This document shows, piece by piece, positions 1-9,300 of a stretch of 64,000 bases of DNA (position 1 is the first letter of the stretch; each line of letters begins with the position of its first letter). The stretch lies in contig NW_027469099.1 in assembly GCF_051020765.1 (NCBI RefSeq), forward strand, positions 1 to 64,000, written 5' to 3'. The translations under genes and the position numbers were made by a program. The notes beneath the pieces were generated by a model, which worked only from the letters and a program-made list of their open reading frames with translations, searched no databases and was not told the DNA's origin. Source of the DNA: Lasioglossum baleicum. Lineage: Eukaryota > Arthropoda > Insecta > Hymenoptera > Halictidae.

Positions 1-2
1 AG

Positions 3-131
3 GCAGCGGAGACGGAGAGGAAAGCCGACCCCCTCTCCGCCAGGAGGCTAGCATCGGCGGGGCAACCCCGACGAGGCCGACGGCCCCCTGTAAGGGGCCG
101 CAGACGTAATGGCGGCGGTGGGACTACTTAG
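3..131 (+). pseudogene. Partial zinc-finger tail relic at the left edge
   Basis: This is the last 42 codons of the retrotransposon-derived frame, entered at the window edge and ending at TAG 129-131. It carries the charged ETERKADPLSARRL segment and the Arg-rich tail. The zinc-finger part lies outside the window. Confidence 0.8.
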
Positions 132-745
132 TACTTCCACCGCCGCCAAGGGGGGCTGGCCGTTAAGGCGCCCCCGGGGTGGGCAGCTCGCGGGGGGCGA
201 CCTGGAGCAATAATCCCCTCCCCCCTCTACAAAGATGAGACCTGCCGGTCGACCCCCCTCCTTTTATTTTATAATTTTTCATTTTATTCTATATATATTT
301 TATATTCTATATTATAAATTTTATCTTTATCTTTTATTCCCCTTTATTTTGCCCCCCTTCTTATGTTTGTTGTGTTTTGTCCATTGTATTTATTTACTTA
401 TTATTATTTATTTATTTATTGACTTTTATTTTATCTATTTTATCTATACATGTTTTCATTTATAGATTTTATCTTTTATTTTATCGTATTTTTAAGTTTT
501 ATGCGGGTCAACCATGGGGGCGGGACGGGGGGAGGGGACAGACGCGAGCCGGAACTCGCCTCTGTCCCCTCCTTGTCGCGTGCGGAAAAAAATACAATGC
601 AGCGTGTACGAGTATTTGCACATGTATAAAAAATCGGATGGCGCGGTAACAAAAATTCTAAATCATACAGCACAAGTTTCAGCAATGCATGCGCATAAGT
701 TTAATTACCTGCATACCGCCGTTTCCTCAAACTGTGTGTTCATAA

Positions 746-1132
746 CTGGCACTGGGAGGATCGCAGTGCCACCACTGCGAGGAGGCCCAGGTCTCTGCAC
801 GGCATACGCTGGAAGAATGTCCAGCGTGGTCGGCGCCGCGCAGAGACCTAAGGGGCGTTATTGGGATGGACCTCTCGTTGCCGGTCGTGGTCGAACACAT
901 GATCGGCAGCGAGAGGTCAAGACCAGCGTTTGCCTCCTTCTGCGAGACTGTGTTAGCGCAGAAGGAGGCAGCGGAGAGGGAGAGGAAAGCCGACCCCCTC
1001 TCCGCCAGGAGGCTAGCATCGGCGGGGCAACCCCGACGAGTGCGACGGCCCCCTGTAAGGGGCCGCAGACGTAATGGCGGCGGTGGGGACTACTTAGTAC
1101 TTCCACCGCCGCCAAGGGGGGCTGGCCGTTAA
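746..1132 (+). pseudogene. Zinc-finger tail relic, 1-bp insertion near the end
   Basis: This copy keeps CHHC, His and the final Cys. An extra G in the run near 1085 shifts the frame just before the usual TAG, so reading continues to a later stop at 1132. The unit also has an extra A in the A-run near 630. Arg is replaced by Pro (SRPAF) in the helix, a variant shared with the units at 6022, 17587 and 33012. Confidence 0.75.
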
Positions 1133-1853
1133 GGCGCCCCCGGCGTGGGCAGCTCGCGGGGGGCGAGGTGGAGCAATAATCCCCTCCCCCTCTACACAAA
1201 TGGCGACCTGCCGGATCGACCCCCCCTCCTTTTATTTTATAATATTTCATTTCATTCTCTATATATTTTTATATTCTATATTATAAATTTTATCTTTATC
1301 TTTTATTCCCCTTTATTTTGCCCCCTTCTTATGTTTGTTGTGTTTTGTCCATTGTATTTATTTACTTATTATTATTTATTTATTTATTGACTTTTATTTT
1401 ATCTATTTTATCTATACACGTTTTCATTTATTGATTTTATCTTTTATTTTATCGTATTTTTAAGTTTTATGCGATTCGACCAGGGGGGTTGGGACGGGGG
1501 GAGGGGACAGACGCGAGCCGGAACTCGCCTCTGTCCCCTCCTTGTCGCGTGCGGAAAAAATACAATGCAGCGTGTACGAGTATTTGCACATGTATAAAAA
1601 TCGGATGGCGCGGTAACAAAAATTCTAAATCATACAGCACAAGTTGCAGCAATGCATGCGCATAAGTTAAATTACCTGCATACCACCGTTTCCTCAAACT
1701 GTGTGTTCATAACTGGCACTGGGAGGATCGCAGTGCCACCACTGCGAGGAGGCCCAGGTCTCTGCACGGCATACGCTGGAAGAATGTCCAGCGTGGTCGG
1801 CACCGCGCAGAGACCTAAGGGACGTTATTGGGATGGACCTCTCGTTGCCGGCC

Positions 1854-1865
1854 GTGGTCGACCAC
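1854..1865 (+). repeat. 12-bp perfect palindrome GTGGTCGACCAC
   Basis: This lies inside the retrotransposon-derived frame. About half of the units have GTGGTCGAACAC instead, which breaks the symmetry and changes Asp to Glu in the encoded relic. Units after 58.3 kb have a one-base insertion at its centre. Confidence 0.7.
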
Positions 1866-2146
1866 ATGATCGGCAGCGAGAGGTCAAGAGCAGCATTTGC
1901 CTCCTTCTGCGAGATTGTGATAGCGCAGAAGGAGGCAGCGGAGAGGGAGAGGAAAGCCGACCCCCTCTCTGCCAGGAGGCTATCATCGGCGGGGCAACCC
2001 CGACGAGTGCGACGGCCCCCTGTAAGGGGCCGCAGACGTAATGGCGGCGGTGGGACTACTTAGTACTTCCACCGCCGCCAAGGGGGGCTGGCCGTTAAGG
2101 CGCCCCCGGGGTGGGCAGCTCGCGGGGGGCGACCTGGAGCAATAAT

Positions 2147-2157
2147 CCCCTCCCCCC
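2147..2157 (+). repeat. Left arm of the inverted repeat around the T-rich core
   Basis: CCCCTCCCCCC here is the exact reverse complement of GGGGGGAGGGG at 2459-2469. The arms are 11 bp and about 300 bp apart. The left arm varies by one or two C in other units. Confidence 0.75.
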
Positions 2158-2447
2158 TCTACAAAGATGAGACCTGCCGGTCGACCCCCCTCCTTTTATT
2201 TTATAATATTTCATTTTATTGTATATATATTTTATATTCTATATTATAAATTTTATCTTTATCTTTTATTCCCCTTTATTTTGCCCCCCTTCTTATGTTT
2301 GTTGTGTTTTGTCCATTGTATTTATTTACTTATTATTATTTATTTATTTATTGACTTTTATTTTATCTATTTTATCTATACACGTTTTCATTTATTGATT
2401 TTACCTTTTATTTTATCGTATTTTTAAGTTTTATGCGGGTCAACCAT
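2158..2447 (+). repeat. T-rich core of the unit
   Basis: Most of this stretch is T and A, with scattered C-runs such as CCCC and TGCCCCCC. It includes TATATATA, TTATTATT and a run of TTTA repeats. It has no coding support: the hydrophobic peptide that appears in translation is the consequence of T-rich codons. The reverse strand carries several AATAAA hexamers. Its position between two GC-rich arms recurs in every unit. Confidence 0.85.
2292..2366 (+). repeat. Near-invariant 75-bp block inside the T-rich core
   Basis: Comparing units by eye, I find essentially no variants in this stretch, while sequence on both sides varies. It runs from CTTATGTTTG through the TTTATTTATTTA run to GACTTTTATTTTAT. 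Equivalent positions in the first unit are about 360-434. A protein-binding site, or simply frequent recent homogenisation, could explain this. Confidence 0.6.
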
Positions 2448-2469
2448 GGGGGCGGGACGGGGGGAGGGG
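2448..2469 (+). repeat. G-quadruplex-pattern run (right arm of the inverted repeat)
   Basis: Four G-runs of three or more, separated by C, AC and A, fit the G3+N1-7 pattern on the + strand. Its last 11 bases are the right arm of the inverted repeat and it overlaps the following hairpin. Variants in other units include GGGGGTAGGGG and GGTGGGAGGGG, most of which still contain four G-runs. Confidence 0.7.
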
Positions 2470-2504
2470 ACAGACGCGAGCCGGAACTCGCCTCTGTCCC
2501 CTCC
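2463..2504 (+). repeat. 18-bp hairpin with 6-base loop
   Basis: The arms 2463-2480 and 2487-2504 are complementary at 17 of 18 positions, with loop CCGGAA. The one mismatch is C opposite C. No T-run follows directly, so I do not call a terminator. It could form a cruciform in DNA or a stem in an RNA of either strand. Confidence 0.8.
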
Positions 2505-2556
2505 TTGTCGCGTGCGGAAAAAAATACAATGCAGCGTGTACGAGTATTTGCACATG

Positions 2557-2564
2557 TATAAAAA
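2557..2564 (+). promoter_or_regulatory. TATA-like octamer, function unknown
   Basis: TATAAAAA lies about 110 bp upstream of the retrotransposon-derived frame. In roughly half of the units the sequence is TATACAAA instead, so it is not conserved as a promoter would be. I report it as a subfamily marker with only weak support as a promoter. Confidence 0.2.
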
Positions 2565-2615
2565 TCGGATGGCGCGGTAACAAAAATTTTAAATCATACA
2601 GCACAAGTTGCAGCA

Positions 2616-2628
2616 ATGCATGCGCATA
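2616..2628 (+). repeat. Alternating purine-pyrimidine run
   Basis: ATGCATGCGCATA alternates strictly for 13 bases and contains the overlapping palindromes ATGCAT, GCATGC and TGCGCA. It is present in every unit I checked. Such runs can adopt Z-DNA under negative supercoiling; that is general knowledge, not shown here. Confidence 0.5.
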
Positions 2629-2676
2629 AGTTAAATTACCTGCATACCGCCGTTTCCTCAAACTGTGTGTTCATAA

Positions 2677-3027
2677 CTGGCACTGGGAGGATCGCAGTGC
2701 CACCACTGCGAGGAGGCCCAGGTCTCTGCGCGGCATACGCTGGAAGAATGTCCAGCGTGGTCGGCGCCGCGCAGAGACCTAAGGGGCGTTATTGGGATGG
2801 ACCTCTCGTTGCCGGTCGTGGTCGAACACATGATCGGCAGCGAGAGGTCAAGAGCAGCGTTTGCCTCCTTCTGCGAGATTGTGATAACGCGGAAGGAGGC
2901 AGCGGAGAGGGAGAGGAAAGCCGACCCCCTCTCCGCCAGGAGGCTAGCATCGACGGGGCAACCCCGACGAGGCCGACGGCCCCCTGTAAGGCGCCGAAGA
3001 CGTAATGGCGGCGGTGGGACTACTTAG
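2677..3027 (+). pseudogene. C-terminal zinc-finger tail of a non-LTR retrotransposon ORF2 (reference copy)
   Basis: An open frame of 116 codons follows an in-frame TAA (2674-2676) and ends at TAG. Near its start it reads CHHC, with Cys8, Cys11, His20 and Cys25 giving C-X2-C-X8-H-X4-C. This is followed by TLEECPAWSAPRRDLRGVIG, a DLSLPVVVEHM stretch, SERSRAAFASFCEIVI, a charged KEAAERERKAD helix and an Arg-rich tail. This order is characteristic of the extreme C-terminus of R1/Jockey-superfamily ORF2 proteins, downstream of the reverse transcriptase; such fingers are thought to bind nucleic acid. The endonuclease and reverse transcriptase domains are absent and there is no natural start codon, so this is a relic. 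By my reading 54 of 65 complete units keep this frame open. Exact clade is uncertain without a search. Confidence 0.85.
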
Positions 3028-3043
3028 TACTTCCACCGCCGCC
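3007..3043 (+). repeat. GC hairpin with the stop codon in its loop
   Basis: GGCGGCGGTGG (3007-3017) pairs perfectly with CCACCGCCGCC (3033-3043). The 15-base loop contains the TAG of the relic frame (3025-3027). Some units (for example 23240-23282, 35780-35820 and 41561-41600) have TACTCCCACC, which lengthens the stem to 12 bp. Others, such as 4931-4969, weaken it with changes on both arms. It may be a leftover of the parent element's 3' UTR. Confidence 0.75.
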
Positions 3044-3639
3044 AAGGGGGGCTGGCCGTTAAGGCGCCCCCGGGGTGGGCAGCTCGCGGGGGGCGAGGTG
3101 GAGCAATAATCCCCTCCCCCCTCTACAAAGATGCGACCTGCCGGTCGACCCCCCTCCTTTTATTTTATAATATTTCATTTTATTCTATATATATTTTATA
3201 TTCTATATTATAAATTTTATCTTTATCTTTTATTCCCCTTTATTTTGCCCCCCTTCTTATGTTTGTTGTGTTTTGTCCATTGTATTTATTTACTTATTAT
3301 TATTTATTTATTTATTGACTTTTATTTTATTTATTTTATCTATACACGTTTTCATTTATTGATTTTATCTTTTATTTTATCGTATTTTAAGTTTTATGCG
3401 ATTCGACCAGGGGGGTGGGACGGGGGGAGGGGTCAGACGCGAGCCGGAACTCGCCTCTGTCCCCTCCTTGTCGCGTGCGGAAAAAAATACAATGCAGCGT
3501 GTACGAGTATTTGCACATGTATACAAATCGGATGGCGCGGTAACAAAAATTCTAAATTATACAGCACTAGTTGCAGCAATGCATGCGCATAAGTTAAATT
3601 ACCTGCATACCGCCGTTTCCTCAAACTGTGTGTTCATAA

Positions 3640-3940
3640 CTGGCACTGGGAGGATCGCAGTGCCACCACTGCGAGGAGGCCCAGGACTCTGCGCTGCAAA
3701 CGCTGGAAGAATGTCCAGCGTGGTCGGCACCGCGCAGAGACATAAGGGACGTTATTGGGATGGACCTCTCGTTGCTGGTCGTGGTCGACCACATGATTGG
3801 CAGCGAGAGGTCAAGAGCAGCGTTTGCCTCCTTCTGCGAGATTGTGATAGCGCAGAAGGAGGCAGCGGAGAGGGATAGGAAAGCCGACCCCCTCTCCGCC
3901 AGGAGGCTAGCATCGGCGGGGCAACCCCGACGAGTGTGAC
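3640..3940 (+). pseudogene. Zinc-finger tail relic with premature TGA and lost His
   Basis: The zinc-ligand His codon is CAA (Gln) here, and GTGCGACGG has become GTGTGACGG. This puts a TGA in frame near 3938, before the Arg-rich tail. The unit at 8914 carries the same two defects, as expected from the 5783-bp block duplication. The start boundary is approximate. Confidence 0.7.
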
Positions 3941-6374
3941 GGCCCCCTGTAAGGGGCCGCAGACGTAATAGCGGCGGGGGGACTACTTAGTACTTCCACC
4001 GCCGCGAAGGGGGGCTGGCCGTTAAGGCGCCCCCGGGGTGGGCAGGTCGCGGGGGCGACCTGGAGCAATAATCCCCTCTCCCCTCTACAAAGATGAGACC
4101 TGCCGGTCGACCAACCTCCTTTTATTTTATAATATTTCATTTTATTCTATATATATTTTATATTCTATATTATAAATTTTATCTTTATCTTTTATTCCCC
4201 TTTATTTTGCCCCCCTTCTTATGTTTGTTGTGTTTTGTCCATTGTATTTATTTACTTATTATTATTTATTTATTTATTGACTTTTATTTTATCTATTTTA
4301 TCTATACACTTTTTCATTTATTGATTTTACCTTTTATTTTATCGTATTTTTAAGTTTTATGCGGGTCAACCATGGGGGCGGGACGGGGGGAGGGGACAGA
4401 CGCGAGCCGGAACTCGCCTCTGTCCCCTCCTTGTCGAGTGCGGAAAAAAATACAATGCAGCGTGTACGAGTATTTGCACATGTATAAAAATCGGATGGCG
4501 CGGTAACAAAAATTCTAAATCATACAGCACAAGTTGCAGCAATGCATGCGCATAAGTTAAATTACCTGCATACCGCCGTTTCCTCAAACTGTGTGTTCAT
4601 AACTGGCACTGGGAGGATCGCAGTGCCACCACTGCGAGGAGGCCCAGGTCTCTGCGCGGCATACGCTGAAAGAATGTCCAGCGTGGTCGGCGCCGCGCAG
4701 AGACCTAAGGGGCGTTATTGGGAGGGACCTCTCGTTGCCGGTCGTGGTCGAACACATGATCAGCAGCGAGAGGTCAAGAGCAGCGTTTGCCTCCTTCTGC
4801 GAGATTGTGATAACGCAGAAGGAGGCAGCGGAGAGGGAGAGGAAAGCCGACCCCCTCTCCGCCAGGAGGCTTGCATCGGCGGGGCAACCCCGACGAGTGC
4901 GACGGCCCCCTGTAAGGGGCCGCAGACGTAATGGCGGCGTTGGGACTACTTAGTATTTCCACGGCCGCCAAGGTGGGCTGGCCGTTAAGGCGCCCCCGGG
5001 GTGGGCAGCTCGCGGGGGGCGACCTGGAGCAATAATCCCCTTCCCCCCTCTACAAAGATGAGACCTGCCGGTCGACCACCCTCCTTTTATTTTATAATAT
5101 TTCATTTTATTCTATATATATTTTATATTCTATATTATAAATTTTATCTTTATCTTTTATTCCCCTCTATTTTGCCCCCCTTCTTATGTTTGTTGTGTTT
5201 TGTCCATTGTATTTATTTACTTATTATTATTTATTTATTTATTGACTTTTATTTTATCTATTTTATCTATACACGTTTTCATTTATCGATTTTACCTTTT
5301 ATTTTATCGTATTTTTAAGTTTTATGCGGGTCAACCAGGGGGGCGGGACGGGGGTAGGGGACAGACGCGAGCCGGAACTCGCCTCTGTCCCCTCCTGGTC
5401 GCGTGCGGAAAAAAATACAATGCAGCGTGTACGAGTATTTGCACATGTATAAAAATCGGATGGCGCGGTAACAAAAATTCTAAATTATACAGCACAAGTT
5501 GCAGCAATGCATGCGCATAAGTTAAATTACCTGCATACCGCCGTTTCCTCATACTGTGTGTTCATAACTGGCACTGGGAGGATCGCAGTGCCACCACTGC
5601 GAGGAGGCCCAGGACTCTGCGCGGCAGACGCTGGAAGAATGTCCAGTGTGGTCGGCGCCGAGCAGAGACCTAAGGGGCGTTATTGGGATGGACGTCTCGT
5701 TGCCGGTCGTGGTCGACCACATGATCGGCAGCGAGAGGTCAAGAGCAGCGTTTGCCTCCTTCTGCGAGATTGTGATAACGCAGAAGGAGGCAGCGGAGAG
5801 GGAGAGGAAAGCCGACCCCCTCTCCGCCAGGAGGCTAGCATCGGCGTGGCAACCCCGACGAGTCCGACGGCCCCCTGTAAGGGGCCGCAGACGTAATGGC
5901 GGCGGTGGGACTACTTAGTACTTCCACCGCCGCCAAGGGGGGCTGGCCGTTAAGGCGCCCCCGGGGTGGGCAGCTCGCGGGGGGCGAGTTGGAGCAATAA
6001 TCCCCTCCCCCCTCTACAAAGATGCGACCTGCCGGTCGACCCCCCTCCTTTTATTTTATAATATTTCATTTTATTCTATATATATTTTATATTCTATATT
6101 ATAAATTTTATCTTTATCTTTTATTCCCCTTTATTTTGCCCCCCTTCTTATGTTTGTTGTGTTTTGTCCATTGTATTTATTTACTTATTATTATTTATTT
6201 ATTTATTGACTTTTATTTTATCTATTTTATCTATACACGTTTTCATTTATTGATTTTACCTTTTATTTTATCGTATTTTTAAGTTTTAAGCGGGTCAACC
6301 AGGGTGGCGGGACGGGGGTAGGGGACAGAAGCGAGCCGGAACTCGCCTCTGTCCCCTCCTTGTCGCGTGCGGAA

Positions 6375-9300
6375 AAAAATACAATGCAGCGTGTACGAGT
6401 ATTTGCACATGTATAAAAATCGGATGGCGCGGTAACAAAAATTCTAAATCATACAGCACAAGTTTCAGCAATGCATGCGCATAAGTTTAATTACCTGCAT
6501 ACCGCCGTTTCCTCAAACTGTGTGTTCATAACTGGCACTGGGAGGATCGCAGTGCCACCACTGCGAGGAGGCCCAGGTCTCTGCACGGCATACGCTGGAA
6601 GAATGTCCAGCGTGGTCGGCGCCGCGCAGAGACCTAAGGGGCGTTATTGGGATGGACCTCTCGTTGCCGGTCGTGGTCGAACACATGATCGGCAGCGAGA
6701 GGTCAAGACCAGCGTTTGCCTCCTTCTGCGAGACTGTGTTAGCGCAGAAGGAGGCAGCGGAGAGGGAGAGGAAAGCCGACCCCCTCTCCGCCAGGAGGCT
6801 AGCATCGGCGGGGCAACCCCGACGAGTGCGACGGCCCCCTGTAAGGGGCCGCAGACGTAATGGCGGCGGTGGGACTACTTAGTACTTCCACCGCCGCCAA
6901 GGGGGGCTGGCCGTTAAGGCGCCCCCGGCGTGGGCAGCTCGCGGGGGGCGAGGTGGAGCAATAATCCCCTCCCCCTCTACACAAATGCGACCTGCCGGAT
7001 CGACCCCCCTCCTTTTATTTTATAATATTTCATTTCATTCTCTATATATTTTATATTCTATATTATAAATTTTATCTTTATCTTTTATTCCCCTTTATTT
7101 TGCCCCCCTTCTTATGTTTGTTGTGTTTTGTCCATTGTATTTATTTACTTATTATTATTTATTTATTTATTGACTTTTATTTTATCTATTTTATCTATAC
7201 ACGTTTTCATTTATTGATTTTATCTTTTATTTTATCGTATTTTAAGTTTTATGCGATTCGACCAGGGGGGTTGGGACGGGGGGAGGGGACAGACGCGAGC
7301 CGGAACTCGCCTCTGTCCCCTCCTTGTCGCGTGCGGAAAAAAATACAATGCAGCGTGTACGAGTATTTGCACATGTATAAAAATCGGATGGCGCGGTAAC
7401 AAAAATTCTAAATCATACAGCACAAGTTGCAGCAATGCATGCGCATAAGTTAAATTACCTGCATACCACCGTTTCCTCAAACTGTGTGTTCATAACTGGC
7501 ACTGGGAGGATCGCAGTGCCACCACTGCGAGGAGGCCCAGGTCTCTGCACGGCATACGCTGGAAGAATGTCCAGCGTGGTCGGCACCGCGCAGAGACCTA
7601 AGGGACGTTATTGGGATGGACCTCTCGTTGCCGGCCGTGGTCGACCACATGATCGGCAGCGAGAGGTCAAGAGCAGCATTTGCCTCCTTCTGCGAGATTG
7701 TGATAGCGCAGAAGGAGGCAGCGGAGAGGGAGAGGAAAGCCGACCCCCTCTCTGCCAGGAGGCTATCATCGGCGGGGCAACCCCGACGAGTGCGACGGCC
7801 CCCTGTAAGGGGCCGCAGACGTAATGGCGGCGGTGGGACTACTTAGTACTTCCACCGCCGCCAAGGGGGGCTGGCCGTTAAGGCGCCCCCGGGGTGGGCA
7901 GCTCGCGGGGGGCGACCTGGAGCAATAATCCCCTCCCCCCTCTACAAAGATGAGACCTGCCGGTCGACCCCCCTCCTTTTATTTTATAATATTTCATTTT
8001 ATTGTATATATATTTTATATTCTATATTATAAATTTTATCTTTATCTTTTATTCCCCTTTATTTTGCCCCCCTTCTTATGTTTGTTGTGTTTTGTCCATT
8101 GTATTTATTTACTTATTATTATTTATTTATTTATTGACTTTTATTTTATCTATTTTATCTATACACGTTTTCATTTATTGATTTTACCTTTTATTTTATC
8201 GTATTTTTAAGTTTTATGCGGGTCAACCATGGGGGCGGGACGGGGGGAGGGGACAGACGCGAGCCGGAACTCGCCTCTGTCCCCTCCTTGTCGCGTGCGG
8301 AAAAAAATACAATGCAGCGTGTACGAGTATTTGCACATGTATAAAAATCGGATGGCGCGGTAACAAAAATTTTAAATCATACAGCACAAGTTGCAGCAAT
8401 GCATGCGCATAAGTTAAATTACCTGCATACCGCCGTTTCCTCAAACTGTGTGTTCATAACTGGCACTGGGAGGATCGCAGTGCCACCACTGCGAGGAGGC
8501 CCAGGTCTCTGCGCGGCATACGCTGGAAGAATGTCCAGCGTGGTCGGCGCCGCGCAGAGACCTAAGGGGCGTTATTGGGATGGACCTCTCGTTGCCGGTC
8601 GTGGTCGAACACATGATCGGCAGCGAGAGGTCAAGAGCAGCGTTTGCCTCCTTCTGCGAGATTGTGATAACGCGGAAGGAGGCAGCGGAGAGGGAGAGGA
8701 AAGCCGACCCCCTCTCCGCCAGGAGGCTAGCATCGACGGGGCAACCCCGACGAGGCCGACGGCCCCCTGTAAGGCGCCGAAGACGTAATGGCGGCGGTGG
8801 GACTACTTAGTACTTCCACCGCCGCCAAGGGGGGCTGGCCGTTAAGGCGCCCCCGGGGTGGGCAGCTCGCGGGGGGCGAGGTGGAGCAATAATCCCCTCC
8901 CCCCTCTACAAAGATGCGACCTGCCGGTCGACCCCCCTCCTTTTATTTTATAATATTTCATTTTATTCTATATATATTTTATATTCTATATTATAAATTT
9001 TATCTTTATCTTTTATTCCCCTTTATTTTGCCCCCCTTCTTATGTTTGTTGTGTTTTGTCCATTGTATTTATTTACTTATTATTATTTATTTATTTATTG
9101 ACTTTTATTTTATTTATTTTATCTATACACGTTTTCATTTATTGATTTTATCTTTTATTTTATCGTATTTTAAGTTTTATGCGATTCGACCAGGGGGGTG
9201 GGACGGGGGGAGGGGTCAGACGCGAGCCGGAACTCGCCTCTGTCCCCTCCTTGTCGCGTGCGGAAAAAAATACAATGCAGCGTGTACGAGTATTTGCACA

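Larger units (their letters stand above)
2167..3130 (+). repeat. Reference satellite unit with full anatomy
   Basis: This unit is used as the reference because it has no frame-breaking indel. In order it holds: a T-rich core to about 2447; a G-rich run at 2448-2469; an 18-bp hairpin at 2463-2504; a short A-rich tract at about 2518-2525; TATAAAAA at 2557-2564; ATGCATGCGCATA at 2616-2628; the retrotransposon-derived frame at 2677-3027; the stop-codon hairpin at 3007-3043; and a GC-rich spacer to 3130 ending in a C-rich, pyrimidine-rich run. The T-rich core is nearly free of CpG, while the rest is rich in it, so each unit alternates sharply in base composition. Confidence 0.95.
590..6345 (+). 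repeat. Six-unit higher-order block, copy A
   Basis: This stretch recurs at 6375-12130 with an offset of 5783-5786 bp and very few differences. Diagnostic variants shared in order are: CACAAATG start at 1200/6985, IDGATPTRP tail at 2616/8399, CAA for His in the next unit, ATCAGCAGCG at 4760/10543, and the TTGGGACT hairpin variant at 4939/10722. Small indels near 630, 1085 and 1200 in copy A explain the changing offset. Confidence 0.85.

Noticed and set aside
2341..2352. AU-rich mRNA element (overlapping ATTTA) and minus-strand AATAAA polyadenylation signals
   Set aside because: Such motifs are expected by chance in a T-rich tract and no transcript is supported by the sequence.
2167..2427. 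Recurrent 86-codon frame resembling a membrane protein
   Set aside because: It is pure translation of the low-complexity T-rich core. There is no known domain, and it recurs in most units as part of the satellite.
2463..2504. Rho-independent terminator
   Set aside because: The hairpin is strong but is not followed by a T-run, and the genome is evidently eukaryotic.
2440..2661. Recurrent 73-codon minus-strand frame
   Set aside because: It overlaps the hairpin and mixed region, has no recognisable domain, and its length varies with single-base changes. It is a shadow frame of the repeat.
2616..3005. Recurrent 129-codon plus-strand frame
   Set aside because: It is the frame next to the retrotransposon relic over most of its length. 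The zinc-finger signature is in the other frame, and only the first 25 or so residues could be a displaced part of the relic.
3396..3420. CENP-B-box-like site near GATTCGACCAGGGGGG
   Set aside because: It matches only part of the 17-bp consensus, lacking the required spacing of A and CGGG, and is present in only some units.
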